A DNA stretch of 64,000 nt from the NCBI GenBank assembly GCA_030706635.1, contig JAUZOD010000017.1, positions 1-64,000 of the forward strand, in the 5' to 3' direction. The translations under genes and the position numbers were made by a program. Below are positions 35,053 to 44,608 of the stretch, piece by piece (position 1 is the first letter of the stretch; each line of letters starts with the position of its first letter). The notes under the pieces were generated by a model. The model searched no databases. It was not told the DNA's origin and saw only the letters and a list, made by a program, of their open reading frames with translations. Source of the DNA: Bacteroidota bacterium (GTDB taxonomy: Bacteria; Bacteroidota; Bacteroidia; Chitinophagales; Chitinophagaceae).

Positions 35053-36546
35053 CTACCTGCTGTAATTCGGCGATTCACGGGTAATCTCAATATCATGAGC
35101 GTGGCTTTCCTGCATTCCCGCATTGGTGATCTTGATGAACTGTGCTTTCTGAAGTGCCGGGATATCTTTGGCGCCGCAATAGCCCATTCCGGCGCGGAGA
35201 CCGCCTACATATTGGACCACCACTTCATTGAGATTTCCTTTAAAGGCTACCCGGCCTTCAATGCCTTCAGGCACTAACTTTTTTATTCCGTCTTCCACAT
35301 CCTGGAAATAGCGGTCGCTGCTTCCCTGGGTCATGGCGCCCAGCGAACCCATGCCGCGATATTGTTTGAATTTTCTTCCTTCATAGATAATGGTGTCTCC
35401 CGGACTTTCCTCTGTGCCGGCAAAAACGCTGCCCATCATGACGGCGTTGGCTCCTGAGGCCAGGGCCTTTACCATATCCCCGGTATAACGAATACCTCCA
35501 TCCGCAATCAGGGGGATGCCGAGCGGTTTCAGCGCCGAAGCGGCTTCCATGATCGCTGTGATTTGCGGAACGCCGGCGCCGGCAACAATACGGGTTGTAC
35601 AAATGGATCCGGGACCGATACCTACTTTAACGGCGTCTGCTCCGGCTTCTGCCATGGCTTTTGCTCCGGAAGCCGTTCCCACATTGCCCGCGATCACCTG
35701 GAGTTTAGGGAAGTTCTTTTTAATTTTTTTCAGGGCGTTCAATACGCCGGTGTGATGACCATGTGCACTGTCCAGGCAGGCCACATCAACGCCGATCTGC
35801 TGCAGGGCCGCAGCTCTTTCCATCAGATCTGCCGTGATACCCAGGGCGGCGCCCACGCGCAAACGGCCGAATTCATCTTTAACGGCCAATGGAAAGCTTT
35901 GCAACTGCAGAATATCCCGGTACGTGATGAGGCCGATCAGTTTGCCTGACTTGTTCACCACGGGTAACTTTTCGATTTTATGTTTGTTCAGGATAATCGC
36001 TGCCATTTTGAGATCCGTTCCTTCCGGTGCCACAACGAGATTGTCTTTCGTCATCACTTCCCTGATCTTTTTTTTCCTGTCTTCTTCAAATCTCAGATCG
36101 CGGTTGGTTAAAATGCCCACTAGTTTCTTACCGCCATCGATGATGGGAATGCCGCCGATCCTGTTTTCCTTCATCAGGTGGAGGGCATCCCCAATGGTAG
36201 CATCAGGTTGTAGTGTAATGGGATCGATGATCAACCCGCTTTCACTCCGTTTTACTTTTCTCACCTGTTCAGCCTGTTTGTCGATCGCCATGTTTTTATG
36301 AAGGATGCCGAGGCCGCCTTCGCGGGCAAGGGCAATAGCCAGCGTTGCTTCGGTAACCGTATCCATGGCGGCGGAGAGCATTGGAATGTTCAGGGCGATC
36401 TTTTTTGTTAAACGGGTGCTGATGTTGGTTTCCCGGGGAAGAACTTCAGAAAAAGCAGGAAGCAGGAGAACATCGTCGAAGGTTAAGCCTTCTCCAAAAA
36501 ATTTTGCCTTAAATGAGGGGGGAGTGGTAGTATTTATTCTTGCCAT
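35053..36546 (-). CDS. guaB: Inosine-5'-monophosphate dehydrogenase
   Basis: A 497-residue enzyme that oxidises IMP to XMP, the committed step of GTP synthesis. The TIM barrel starts [18 protein letters not shown]; two CBS domains are inserted (about 100-220); the catalytic Cys lies in [17 protein letters not shown]; the mobile-flap region carries [10 protein letters not shown]. The ATG at 36546 sits 3 nt after a perfect TATCTTTG element, which has a TTTG 21 nt further upstream, so this start is firm; the open frame up to 36606 would place codons upstream of the promoter. Confidence 0.97.
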   Translation of the reverse strand: MARINTTTPPSFKAKFFGEGLTFDDVLLLPAFSEVLPRETNISTRLTKKIALNIPMLSAAMDTVTEATLAIALAREGGLGILHKNMAIDKQAEQVRKVKRSESGLIIDPITLQPDATIGDALHLMKENRIGGIPIIDGGKKLVGILTNRDLRFEEDRKKKIREVMTKDNLVVAPEGTDLKMAAIILNKHKIEKLPVVNKSGKLIGLITYRDILQLQSFPLAVKDEFGRLRVGAALGITADLMERAAALQQIGVDVACLDSAHGHHTGVLNALKKIKKNFPKLQVIAGNVGTASGAKAMAEAGADAVKVGIGPGSICTTRIVAGAGVPQITAIMEAASALKPLGIPLIADGGIRYTGDMVKALASGANAVMMGSVFAGTEESPGDTIIYEGRKFKQYRGMGSLGAMTQGSSDRYFQDVEDGIKKLVPEGIEGRVAFKGNLNEVVVQYVGGLRAGMGYCGAKDIPALQKAQFIKITNAGMQESHAHDIEITRESPNYSR

Positions 36547-36549
36547 GTG

Positions 36550-36557
36550 CAAAGATA
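36550..36557 (-). promoter_or_regulatory. guaB promoter -7 element TATCTTTG
   Basis: Perfect TAnnTTTG, 3 nt before the guaB ATG, with a -33-like TTTG at a 21-nt spacer upstream. This is the most complete promoter in the window and implies a leaderless message. Confidence 0.65.
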
Positions 36558-36668
36558 ATGCAAGGCATAAATTACTCCCAAATGATTTTCGACCCGCTTC
36601 ATTCACAGGGTTCTCGTTGTAAATCCCTAAAGATCAGCATCAGAATCAATTTTTTTAACAGCCCTGAT

Positions 36669-37778
36669 TCAACTTTTCAGTTTATAAATCCTGCCTGGCA
36701 GACTGTATATAATATCCTTCATTTCAAGACTTAAGAGTGCTGCGGCGTGCTCGCTTGCCGTAAACCCGGAAATGGCGTTGATGACTTCTATATGCATGGA
36801 CTCCCTTTCTTTTAAAAGATTGACAATTCTTTGTTCGTGACTGTTCAGGGTCATGAATAAATCCTGCTGGTCTGCTTTAGCAGCCGTTTTTTTTTCCTCC
36901 CAACCCATTCCTTTGATCAGCTCCTGGCCATTTGAAATGAGGCTGGCCTGATTGTTCCGGATAAGCCAGTGGCAGCCGGCGCTCTTCAGATCGGTGGTGC
37001 GTCCGGGAAAGGTGAATACTTCTTTATGGTAACCGTTCGCCAGATCTGCGGTTATCATACTGCCTCCTTTCACGCCGGTTTCTGTGACCACAGTGGCGTC
37101 GCTCATGCCGGCAACGATCCGGTTGCGGATGGGGAAATGATGTTTGTCCGGTTTGATATCGCTCATGAATTCCGTCAGCAGTCCGCCCTGTTTTGTCATG
37201 TCTTTTGAAAGCAGCGTATGTTCCGGCGGGTAAAGTGTACTGAGGCCGTGCGCCAGCACACCCACGGTTTGAAGGGATTGCCTGAGGGCGGTTTTATGGG
37301 CGATGGCATCAATACCAAAAGCCAGTCCGCTCACCACCAGCACCCGGTGAAGGGTTATATCCCGGATCAGTTTTTCCGTGATTTGTTTTCCATACTCGGA
37401 ATAGCGACGGGTGCCTACAATCGAGATCACTTTTGGCTGGTTCAGATCTGCGCTCCCTTTATAATAAAGTAATACCGGTGCGTCGTAACAAAGCAGTAAC
37501 CTTTGCGGATAAGCTGCGTCAGACATGGTGAGCGCGCTGATCCGGTATCGTTCCAGGAAGTGGATTTCCTTTTCCGATCGCGAAAAATCGCGGAAGGACC
37601 TGATGGACTGGGCACGTATCCTGCCAATGCCTTCCAGCTTTTCTAATAAGGATACCGGCGCTTTAAACACTGCTTCGGCCGTTCCGAAATGCTGAAGCAG
37701 TATTTTAGCGTGAATGCAACCGACCTGGGGAACACGGGTCAGGCTGATCAGATGAACAAGGTCAGGGTCGTTAGGCAT
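36669..37778 (-). CDS. dprA: DNA-processing protein DprA
   Basis: A 369-residue DNA uptake and recombination mediator that loads RecA on single-stranded DNA. The Rossmann core shows GTRRYSEYGKQITEKLI, VVSGLAFGIDAIAHKTAL and the later FPIRNRIVAGMSDATVVTE, split by conserved Gly. An N-terminal helix-hairpin-helix (EKLEGIGRIRAQSI) and a C-terminal winged helix (about 310-369, HEQRIVNLLKERESMHIEVI) are present. Transformation competence is suggested but not proved; the HhH protein at 42374-44473 resembles ComEA only in its domain. Confidence 0.95.
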   Translation of the reverse strand: MPNDPDLVHLISLTRVPQVGCIHAKILLQHFGTAEAVFKAPVSLLEKLEGIGRIRAQSIRSFRDFSRSEKEIHFLERYRISALTMSDAAYPQRLLLCYDAPVLLYYKGSADLNQPKVISIVGTRRYSEYGKQITEKLIRDITLHRVLVVSGLAFGIDAIAHKTALRQSLQTVGVLAHGLSTLYPPEHTLLSKDMTKQGGLLTEFMSDIKPDKHHFPIRNRIVAGMSDATVVTETGVKGGSMITADLANGYHKEVFTFPGRTTDLKSAGCHWLIRNNQASLISNGQELIKGMGWEEKKTAAKADQQDLFMTLNSHEQRIVNLLKERESMHIEVINAISGFTASEHAAALLSLEMKDIIYSLPGRIYKLKS

Positions 37779-37785
37779 TGCTGTT

Positions 37786-37793
37786 CAAAAATA
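37786..37793 (-). promoter_or_regulatory. dprA promoter -7 element TATTTTTG
   Basis: Perfect TAnnTTTG, 7 nt before the dprA ATG at 37778. Confidence 0.5.
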
Positions 37794-37864
37794 GCCCGTG
37801 CTTTTTGGGTTGCATAAGTGAGAACACGGTGGAGGGGAGCGTTTTATTTGGGAATGGAGAAAGG

Positions 37865-37950
37865 GTTGACGGTTGACAGTTGACGGTTGACGGCCTTTTA
37901 TTTCGGATTCGCACCTGAAGTCCGTCAACCGTCAACTGTCAACCGTTATC
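37865..37950. repeat. Heptad hairpin repeat, copy C
   Basis: The clearest copy. Left arm 37865-37893 (29 nt, four GTTGACN heptads plus G), loop 37894-37921 (28 nt) and right arm 37922-37950. The innermost 25 bp of the stem (37869-37893 with 37922-37946) pair perfectly. It lies between the promoter of dprA and the 3' end of the PorE-like gene, where it could stop transcription. Confidence 0.9.
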
Positions 37951-37963
37951 CTTTTTATCAGGC

Positions 37964-39871
37964 TTATTTAATAATCACCTTCAGCTCCGTTCTCCTGTTC
38001 TTCCCACGGCCCTCTTCGGTGTCGTTGCTGCTGATGGGTTCTGTATCGCCATATCCTTTGAAGGAAAGCCGCCTGCCGTCAATGCCTTTTGATTTTAAAT
38101 AATTTACGACGGCCTTCGCGCGATTTTCAGAGAGTAACAGGTTATCTGCCTCTTTGCCCACATTGTCCGTATGGCCATTGATCTGGACAGAAACCTGCGG
38201 GTTTTCATTCAGAAGCCGGATCACTTCACCGAGTTCCACCTGGGATGCCGGTTTCAGATCGAACTGATTTACGTCGAAAAAAATATTTTTAAGCACGATG
38301 CTGGCGTTGGCTTCAATGGGCTGGAGCGGGATATCAATATGGTAGGTGGAATCGGGGGATTCTTTTCCCAGCATGAAATTACCGGAAAAGAAAAGATAGC
38401 CCCTGCGGGTTACGTTGAATGCATAATCTTTTCCAATGGGAAGGGTCGTGAGATAATTTCCGGTCTCGTCCGTTTGCAGGTTGCTGATCACTTCTTTGGA
38501 AGCCAGATCGATCAGTTCCACGGAAGAAGGAAGTCCCTTTCCTGTTTTCTGGTCAAACACCTTTCCTTTTACCCAGAGGGTTCTCGCGGGCCGCACATCG
38601 GTCCTTAATTCAAAGGAATACAGATCGAGTTGCCCGCGGCTGTCTGCCCGGTCGCTCGCATAATAAGCGGTTTTCCCATCCGCGGCAACAATCAGGCTGC
38701 CTTCATTTTCAATGGTATTGATGGGGTATCCCAGGTTCTCGGGTTCGCCCCATTTGCCATCAGCCGTTTTGCGAACCATAAACAGGTCGTCGCCGCCATA
38801 ACCGGGCAAGCCATTGGATGTAAAGTACAGGGTCATATTATCCGCATGGATAAAAGGAGCGCTTTCATCTCCGGCGGTATTGATGGAAGGCCCCATATTT
38901 TCCGGCGGGCTCCAGCTCCCATTCTCCCGGCGATGGCTCACATAGATATCATTCCCGCCATAACCTCCGGGTCTGTTGCTGGTAAAATATAAATCCCTTT
39001 TATCCGGTGAAAGGGAAGGTGCGGATTCCCAGAATTCCGTATTGAAATTCTTTCCCAGATTTTCCGGTGTGCTCCAGCCCTGGGGGGTGAGATAGGAAAT
39101 ATAAAGGTCGCAGCTGCCAAATCCATCGGGGAAATTACAGCCGGTAAAAATAAGCCATTGTCCATCCTGCGAAATGTTCAGAGCCCCTTCATTGTTATTA
39201 CTATTGATATTGCCCACCAGCGCTTTTGCTTCTGACCAGCCACCGGGCAGGCGGTGAGACTCGAAAAAGTCTTCGTTAAATCCCTTGACCCGGCGGGTAT
39301 AAATCAGGGTGTTGCCGTCGAGGGCGATCGTCGGATAATATTCGGATACTGCTGAATTGATACTGTCGCCCATGTTCTGCGGTTCGAACTTGTAATCGTC
39401 CGCATTTTTTTTAGCGGCATAGTCCAAAGCAAACTGGTATGTTTTCGTTCGGTACGCGGAAGCTTTTAATGCAGATTCATTGAGGTTGGGAATGCTTTTA
39501 AACCGGTTGACGGCATCCAATGCTTTTTGGAACTGACCCAGGCCGGCCAGGTTAATGGAATAGGAGAGATCGAAATCAATAAAATAAATACTGTCAATCG
39601 CTTTTGCCTTTTCGTAATTTTCTATGGCAGCCGTATAATTTTTCAGTTCCCCGTACATGCCCGCCATGGAGAGATAAGCATCCTCGAAATGATCATCCAG
39701 GCGAACGGCTTCTTTGAGGGAAGCGATCCCGTCTTCAAATTTTTCATCCCTTGCCTGGTCCTGCGATTTCAAATACCATTTGGCTGCTTTCTTATTCACT
39801 TTTGAAGGATCATATTGTGCATGCGCCTGAAAAAGAGGGAAAAGCAGGAGGATAAGACAGAATTTCTTCAT
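37964..39871 (-). CDS. PorE-like OmpA family protein (TPR, PD40 propeller, CRD, OmpA)
   Basis: About 635 residues from ATG 39871. A signal peptide (MKKFCLILLLFPLFQAHAQ) is followed by TPR-like helices (about 25-150), PD40 beta-propeller repeats (YPTIALDGNTLIY, APFIHADNMTLYFTSNG), a carboxypeptidase-regulatory-like domain (WVKGKVFDQKTGKGLPSSV, near 440) and an OmpA peptidoglycan-binding domain (INGHTDNVGKEADN, SFKGYGDTEP). This is the domain order of PorE, the T9SS peptidoglycan anchor. PorE itself is a lipoprotein, while this protein has no lipobox Cys, so it may be a paralogue. A TACCTTTG element lies 15 nt upstream. Confidence 0.88.
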   Translation of the reverse strand: MKKFCLILLLFPLFQAHAQYDPSKVNKKAAKWYLKSQDQARDEKFEDGIASLKEAVRLDDHFEDAYLSMAGMYGELKNYTAAIENYEKAKAIDSIYFIDFDLSYSINLAGLGQFQKALDAVNRFKSIPNLNESALKASAYRTKTYQFALDYAAKKNADDYKFEPQNMGDSINSAVSEYYPTIALDGNTLIYTRRVKGFNEDFFESHRLPGGWSEAKALVGNINSNNNEGALNISQDGQWLIFTGCNFPDGFGSCDLYISYLTPQGWSTPENLGKNFNTEFWESAPSLSPDKRDLYFTSNRPGGYGGNDIYVSHRRENGSWSPPENMGPSINTAGDESAPFIHADNMTLYFTSNGLPGYGGDDLFMVRKTADGKWGEPENLGYPINTIENEGSLIVAADGKTAYYASDRADSRGQLDLYSFELRTDVRPARTLWVKGKVFDQKTGKGLPSSVELIDLASKEVISNLQTDETGNYLTTLPIGKDYAFNVTRRGYLFFSGNFMLGKESPDSTYHIDIPLQPIEANASIVLKNIFFDVNQFDLKPASQVELGEVIRLLNENPQVSVQINGHTDNVGKEADNLLLSENRAKAVVNYLKSKGIDGRRLSFKGYGDTEPISSNDTEEGRGKNRRTELKVIIK

Positions 39872-39886
39872 GGGAACTGTTGAATG

Positions 39887-39894
39887 CAAAGGTA
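39887..39894 (-). promoter_or_regulatory. -7 promoter element TACCTTTG
   Basis: Perfect TAnnTTTG, 15 nt before the ATG at 39871 of the PorE-like gene. It fixes that start over the ATG at 39889. Confidence 0.55.
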
Positions 39895-39943
39895 AAGAAC
39901 GCCGGGAACGGGTTTTTTATTCTCGTGTTAAAACGAGGTGCGG

Positions 39944-40567
39944 TCAGGGAACCTGGATATATTTATGGAGTTGCAATGAGAACTCCCAGGCCGGGTTCTC
40001 CAGTATGTATTGGGTGATCAGGGGGGTGATCTGTTCCCGCCGGCTCCATTCAGGTTGCAGAAAAAGTTTACAACGGGGTCCGACCAGGGCAGCGTGTTTT
40101 TCGGCCCAGGCGAAATCGGAAGGATGATAGATGACCACTTTCAGCTCATGGGCCTTAAGCAGGAGCTCCGGGCGCGGGGCCCTGAACTTTTTTGGTGAAA
40201 GGCAGATCCAGTCCCAGGAGCCACTCAGCGGGTAAGCCCCTGAAGTTTCCACATGCGTTTGAAATCCTCTAATCTTCAACTGTTCTGTAAGAGGGGCGCA
40301 ATCGTGCATCAGGGGCTCGCCCCCGGTGATCACGGCTATTCTGGCCGGATGGTGTTGCGCTTCAGAAACTATCTCGGGAATTGGTTTACGGGGATGGGCG
40401 GAAACATCCCAGCTCTCTTTTACATCGCACCATACGCAGCCCACATCGCATCCGGCGAGGCGTATAAAATAAGCCGCTTTACCCTGATGGAAACCTTCTC
40501 CCTGAAGCGTATAAAAAGCCTCCATAACGGGAAGGGTCTGAACGGCGGTATCTGTGGTTTCCGTCAT
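39944..40567 (-). CDS. queE: 7-carboxy-7-deazaguanine synthase
   Basis: A 207-residue radical SAM enzyme that turns 6-carboxytetrahydropterin into 7-carboxy-7-deazaguanine for queuosine. The cluster-binding Cys are 40, 44 and 47 in the short form AGCDVGCVWCDVK, and the SAM motif is ITGGEPLMHD. The substrate-binding start FYTLQGEGFHQGKAAYFIRL is typical. It lies 9 bp after folD on the same strand, so the two are one operon. Its substrate maker (QueD) is one of the two pterin synthases at 16.8-17.7 kb. Confidence 0.93.
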   Translation of the reverse strand: MTETTDTAVQTLPVMEAFYTLQGEGFHQGKAAYFIRLAGCDVGCVWCDVKESWDVSAHPRKPIPEIVSEAQHHPARIAVITGGEPLMHDCAPLTEQLKIRGFQTHVETSGAYPLSGSWDWICLSPKKFRAPRPELLLKAHELKVVIYHPSDFAWAEKHAALVGPRCKLFLQPEWSRREQITPLITQYILENPAWEFSLQLHKYIQVP

Positions 40568-40576
40568 GATTTCCGG

Positions 40577-41452
40577 TTAAAGATTATTCTGACAGGCTGT
40601 AAAAGTATTTTTCATCAGCGCGGCGATGGTCATGGGGCCCACGCCGCCAGGAACCGGCGTGATATAACTGCATTTCGGAGAAACCGCGGGGAAGTCAACG
40701 TCTCCCTTTAGGGCGAAGCCGCTTTTCTTGGAAGCATCCGGAACGCGGGTGATGCCTACATCAATGATCACTGCACCTGGTTTAACCATATCTCCGGTTA
40801 CAAAGCCTGGCCGGCCAAGTGCGGCAACGATGATGTCGCTGCGCAGGCAGATCTCTTTCAGGTTGTGGGTATGGGAATGACAGAGTGTAACGGTGCTGTT
40901 TCCATAATTGGTATTGGCGCTGAGCAGGATACTCATCGGGCGGCCGACAATATTGCTTCTTCCGATAACGGCCGCCTGTTTTCCTTTGGTCTCTATTTTA
41001 TAATGTTCCAGGAGGAGCATAATGCCGTGTGGCGTGGCGGAAACAAAAGCCGGTGAGCCCATGACCAGTTTACCTGCATTCACGGGATGAAAACCATCCA
41101 CATCTTTAGACGGATCAATAGCCATAATCACGTGTTCATCCGAAATGTGTTTGGGCAGAGGCAGTTGCACCAGGATGCCATCCACATCAGGATCAGTATT
41201 CAGGTCGCCGATCACGGAAAGCAATTTGTTCTCCGTTACCGAATCTTCCATGCGGATTAAAGTAGATTTAAAACCGATCTCTGAACAGGCTTTTACTTTG
41301 GCCCCCACGTAGGTTTCGCTGGCCCCGTTATTCCCCACCAGTATGGCAGCGAGATGCGGGGGTCTTTTTCCTTCCACTACCAGGGCAGCCACGTCCAGTT
41401 TCAGGGAATCTTTAATGGTTTTCGAGACCAGCTGACCATCTAAAATTTGCAT
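40577..41452 (-). CDS. folD: Methylenetetrahydrofolate dehydrogenase/cyclohydrolase
   Basis: A 291-residue bifunctional enzyme that interconverts methylene-, methenyl- and formyl-tetrahydrofolate. Motifs are [16 protein letters not shown] with the catalytic Lys, [28 protein letters not shown] and the NADP-binding [14 protein letters not shown]; the last block [18 protein letters not shown] is complete. It is the first gene of a two-gene operon with queE. A perfect TAACTTTG element ends 4 nt before the ATG. Confidence 0.97.
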   Translation of the reverse strand: MQILDGQLVSKTIKDSLKLDVAALVVEGKRPPHLAAILVGNNGASETYVGAKVKACSEIGFKSTLIRMEDSVTENKLLSVIGDLNTDPDVDGILVQLPLPKHISDEHVIMAIDPSKDVDGFHPVNAGKLVMGSPAFVSATPHGIMLLLEHYKIETKGKQAAVIGRSNIVGRPMSILLSANTNYGNSTVTLCHSHTHNLKEICLRSDIIVAALGRPGFVTGDMVKPGAVIIDVGITRVPDASKKSGFALKGDVDFPAVSPKCSYITPVPGGVGPMTIAALMKNTFTACQNNL

Positions 41453-41456
41453 GGGG

Positions 41457-41464
41457 CAAAGTTA
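41457..41464 (-). promoter_or_regulatory. folD promoter -7 element TAACTTTG
   Basis: Perfect TAnnTTTG with a 4-nt gap to the folD ATG. Confidence 0.6.
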
Positions 41465-41555
41465 ATTCCATCCCGTGTTAAAACCTCATTAGTCAGGTCA
41501 TTTTACGTTAATTCCGGACTGTCCTCAGGTTTAATTTTACGAAGAGGGCCGGAAT

Positions 41556-42374
41556 ATGAACAGGTTTTGGATAATTGTTTTTAGTGTTTTTGCTTCGGGA
41601 ATCGTCAATGGGCAGATATTTCACTCGCCTGCCAAATCGGTTTATTTAACAGGCGGAGCATACAGCGGTCAGTTTACAGATCCATTATCCTTCACGGGAA
41701 ACCCGGCAGTGCTGGGATCTGCAAAAAGCTTCCGGATGGCTTTATCAACCGAAAGAAGGTGGATGCTGAAGGATCTGGACTTTTCGCGCCTGGCCTGTTC
41801 GTTTTCTGCCGGGCAGGGCGGCATGGGATTCCTGTTTCATTATACCGGCAATTCAGATTATCAGGAGACAGCCATGGCCATGTCTTATGGAAAGAACCTG
41901 GGCAGGATTTCTCTGGGCATTCAGTTCCGTTATGATCAGGATCATATTCCCGGCTATAGTACACGTTCGGATGGCTCAGCGATGCTGGGGATCCTGTTTC
42001 ATCCCGTAGAGAAGATATATGCCGGAATGGCATTCAGCACTTCGCTGTTTGCAAATACGGCATACATAAATCCCGAAAAATATGCAGGTAATTATGATAT
42101 GGGATTGGGGTATGAAGTTTCTCCGATGGTGTTCCTGAGTGTACAACTGGAAAAAGAAGCCGGGCTTCCGATGAATCTGACAGGATGTTTGGACTACCGG
42201 TGGAGCGAACAGTTTTATGCCTCCGCAGGCGTAAGCAGTATTTCCGGTTCGCCTTTTATAAAAGCCGGGTGGAAAAAAAATCAGTTGACCATTGAGATAT
42301 TCACCGCTTATCATCTGGTATTGGGCTTTACGCCCGGCATCGTATTTTTCTGGGAACGCAAAAACAAATCCTGA
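41556..42374 (+). CDS. Outer-membrane beta-barrel protein of the PorV/SprF-like grade
   Basis: A 272-residue protein with a signal peptide (about 1-19, ending IVNGQ) and strongly alternating strands with aromatic ends, such as LSFTGNPAVLGSAKSFRM, GMGFLFHYTGNSDYQETAMAM and LGIQFRYDQDHIPGYS, each separated by turns. I infer an 8-14 stranded barrel. The motif SFTGNPAVLGSA recalls the start of PorV/PorP-type proteins, but assignment to T9SS is not safe. Its stop overlaps the next ATG in TGATG, so the two products are probably made together in fixed ratio. Confidence 0.75.
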   Translation: MNRFWIIVFSVFASGIVNGQIFHSPAKSVYLTGGAYSGQFTDPLSFTGNPAVLGSAKSFRMALSTERRWMLKDLDFSRLACSFSAGQGGMGFLFHYTGNSDYQETAMAMSYGKNLGRISLGIQFRYDQDHIPGYSTRSDGSAMLGILFHPVEKIYAGMAFSTSLFANTAYINPEKYAGNYDMGLGYEVSPMVFLSVQLEKEAGLPMNLTGCLDYRWSEQFYASAGVSSISGSPFIKAGWKKNQLTIEIFTAYHLVLGFTPGIVFFWERKNKS

Positions 42375-44473
42375 TGAACAGCCCATTTCGTCGCTGGCTG
42401 ACCATGCTGGCCCTGTTCATACTGAGTGTAGTAAAGTTGTATTCCCAGGATAATCCGGAAGAGAGCGGCGAGAGCAGGCAGCTGGAGGCCATCGCGGAAA
42501 AACACGATGCTGAGCCTGAAGATGACTCACACGAACAGGACCTGGAAAACTGGAGAATGCATCCCCTGGATCTGAATCGCGCCACTGAGGAAGAATTGTA
42601 TGGATTACAGGGGCTAACGGCATTACAGATCGAAAACTTCATGCAGTACCGGAAATTATTGGGAAGCCTGTTGAGCATATACGAATTGCAGGCCGTTCCG
42701 GGATGGGATCTCCAAACCATCCGGGGATTGCTGCCATATATTAAAACAGGCACTGAGGAATCTCTCTATTCTGCCCTGCGGGAAAGATGGAAGGGGGGAG
42801 ACGCCTCTTTGCTGCTAAGGGCGGGTCAGACACTGGAAAAATCAGCCGGTTATGAAGAGCCGGCGCAACCCGGAGCCTCTTATTATGAGGGAAGCCCGCA
42901 AAAGATCTTCTTCCGGTACGCCTATAATTATAAGCAGTTATTGCAATATGGATTCATGGGAGAGAAAGATGCCGGCGAACCATTTTTCCGGGGTGCCCAG
43001 CGATATGGATTTGATTTTTATTCTTTTCATTTCTTCCTGCACAATACCGGCATCATCCGCGATCTGGCCCTGGGTGATTTCACCGTCAACCTCGGTCAGG
43101 GCCTGATCCAATGGCAGACATTCGCATCTGCCAAGGGGGCTTCTGTGCTGGGGATTAAGCGCCAGGCATCCTGTTTAAAGCCCTATCATTCTGCCGGTGA
43201 ATTTAATTTTCACCGTGGGGCCGGAATTACTTTGCAAAAAGGGAACTGGCACAGCAGCTTGTTTTTTTCACGACAAAAGATCAGCAGCAATGCGGACGCG
43301 GATACCACGGGGAGGGAGGATATTTTCACCTCTTTTGAAAACAGCGGCTACCATCGCACGGCAAATGAAATAGCGGACCGGAATAACAATATTCAATTTT
43401 CTGCCGGGGGAAATTTGAATTTTTCAAAAACAGGGCTATCTCTGAGTGCGAATTTTATACATTTTCAATTTTCAAGGCCTTTTCAGAAAAGGGACGAACC
43501 TTATAACTTCTATAGTTTTAAAGGCCGCCGGGTCAGCAATGCCAGTTTTGACTACGGGTACACCTTCAGAAACATGCATGTTTTCGGGGAGCTGGCTATT
43601 GACCGCGACCGTCACCTGGCTCTTATTCAGGGCACGCTGGTTAGTCTCGGCGCTGCCCTTGATCTATCCATATTATACCGGAATATTTCTCCTGCATATC
43701 AGTCTTTGTACGCTGATGCATTCACCGAAAATGGAAGTCCGGTTAATGAAAAAGGATTGTACACAGCCATATCTTTCAGACCCGGAAACGCGCTTCGTTT
43801 GGAAATGTATTATGATTTATTTGTATTTCCGTGGTTAAAGTACCGGGTAGATGCTCCGTCTTCCGGAAATGATTTTTCAATTCAGGCATTTTTTCAGCCA
43901 GACAAAAACTGGTATTTGAGAAGTCAGTACAAACGGGAAAAAAAAGGAGCAAACCAGGAAAATGCTGAAAGGGGCTACCATCCTGTATTTTCACCGGAGA
44001 AAGAGCGCTATCAGCTGGAAACAGGTTACAAAATCAGCCGAAAATGGCAGATTAAAAGCCGTGCGGAGTTTATATGGATTCAAAAGGATTGGACTGAAAA
44101 CAGAACAAAACAGGAGGGTTTTCTCGGTTTTTTAGATATTTTCTATAATAGTAGATTGATAAATGGAAATCTCAGAATCCAGCGTTTTTTGATCCCGGGA
44201 TATGATTTTAGGATATATATATATGAAAGTGATATGTTGTTGAATCTTTCCCTGCCTTCATATTATGATAACGGCTGGAGGTATTATATCAACCTGCATA
44301 AGAGTTTCCACCTAGGTAAGAAGAGGGGTTCAGGTGTTCCTGACAAGCTAACGGCCTGGGTCAAATGGGCTCAGGTGATTTATGAGGATAAATCAGTAGT
44401 AGGCAGTGGATTAGATGCAATAAACGGAAATAAAAAAAGCGAAATTAAAGTGCAGATTCTGTTTAATTGGTGA
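42374..44473 (+). CDS. Large outer-membrane protein with N-terminal helix-hairpin-helix (ComEA-like) domain
   Basis: A 699-residue protein. A signal peptide (about 1-25) and an acidic linker (about 28-55) lead to a ComEA-like HhH domain (about 57-125: PLDLNRATEEELYGLQGL, ENFMQYRKLLGSLLSIYELQ). The rest, over 550 residues, is strand-rich with aromatic-alternating segments (YGFDFYSFHFFLHNTG, LHKSFHLGKKRG) and ends with VQILFNW, which is typical of an outer-membrane barrel. An HhH domain on a secreted barrel is an unusual pairing: it could bind incoming DNA at the cell surface. It is translationally coupled to the upstream barrel gene. Confidence 0.75.
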   Translation: MNSPFRRWLTMLALFILSVVKLYSQDNPEESGESRQLEAIAEKHDAEPEDDSHEQDLENWRMHPLDLNRATEEELYGLQGLTALQIENFMQYRKLLGSLLSIYELQAVPGWDLQTIRGLLPYIKTGTEESLYSALRERWKGGDASLLLRAGQTLEKSAGYEEPAQPGASYYEGSPQKIFFRYAYNYKQLLQYGFMGEKDAGEPFFRGAQRYGFDFYSFHFFLHNTGIIRDLALGDFTVNLGQGLIQWQTFASAKGASVLGIKRQASCLKPYHSAGEFNFHRGAGITLQKGNWHSSLFFSRQKISSNADADTTGREDIFTSFENSGYHRTANEIADRNNNIQFSAGGNLNFSKTGLSLSANFIHFQFSRPFQKRDEPYNFYSFKGRRVSNASFDYGYTFRNMHVFGELAIDRDRHLALIQGTLVSLGAALDLSILYRNISPAYQSLYADAFTENGSPVNEKGLYTAISFRPGNALRLEMYYDLFVFPWLKYRVDAPSSGNDFSIQAFFQPDKNWYLRSQYKREKKGANQENAERGYHPVFSPEKERYQLETGYKISRKWQIKSRAEFIWIQKDWTENRTKQEGFLGFLDIFYNSRLINGNLRIQRFLIPGYDFRIYIYESDMLLNLSLPSYYDNGWRYYINLHKSFHLGKKRGSGVPDKLTAWVKWAQVIYEDKSVVGSGLDAINGNKKSEIKVQILFNW

Positions 44474-44608
44474 AAGTTTTCCGTGTTTTGCAGCGTAATG
44501 GAACCGGAGATTGTCTAGCTTTATACGGGCTGAATATTTAACAATTTTTTTTGTCAGATATAAAAGTTCCCTAATTTACACGCTCTAAATTCATAAACTC
44601 ACATTCAC

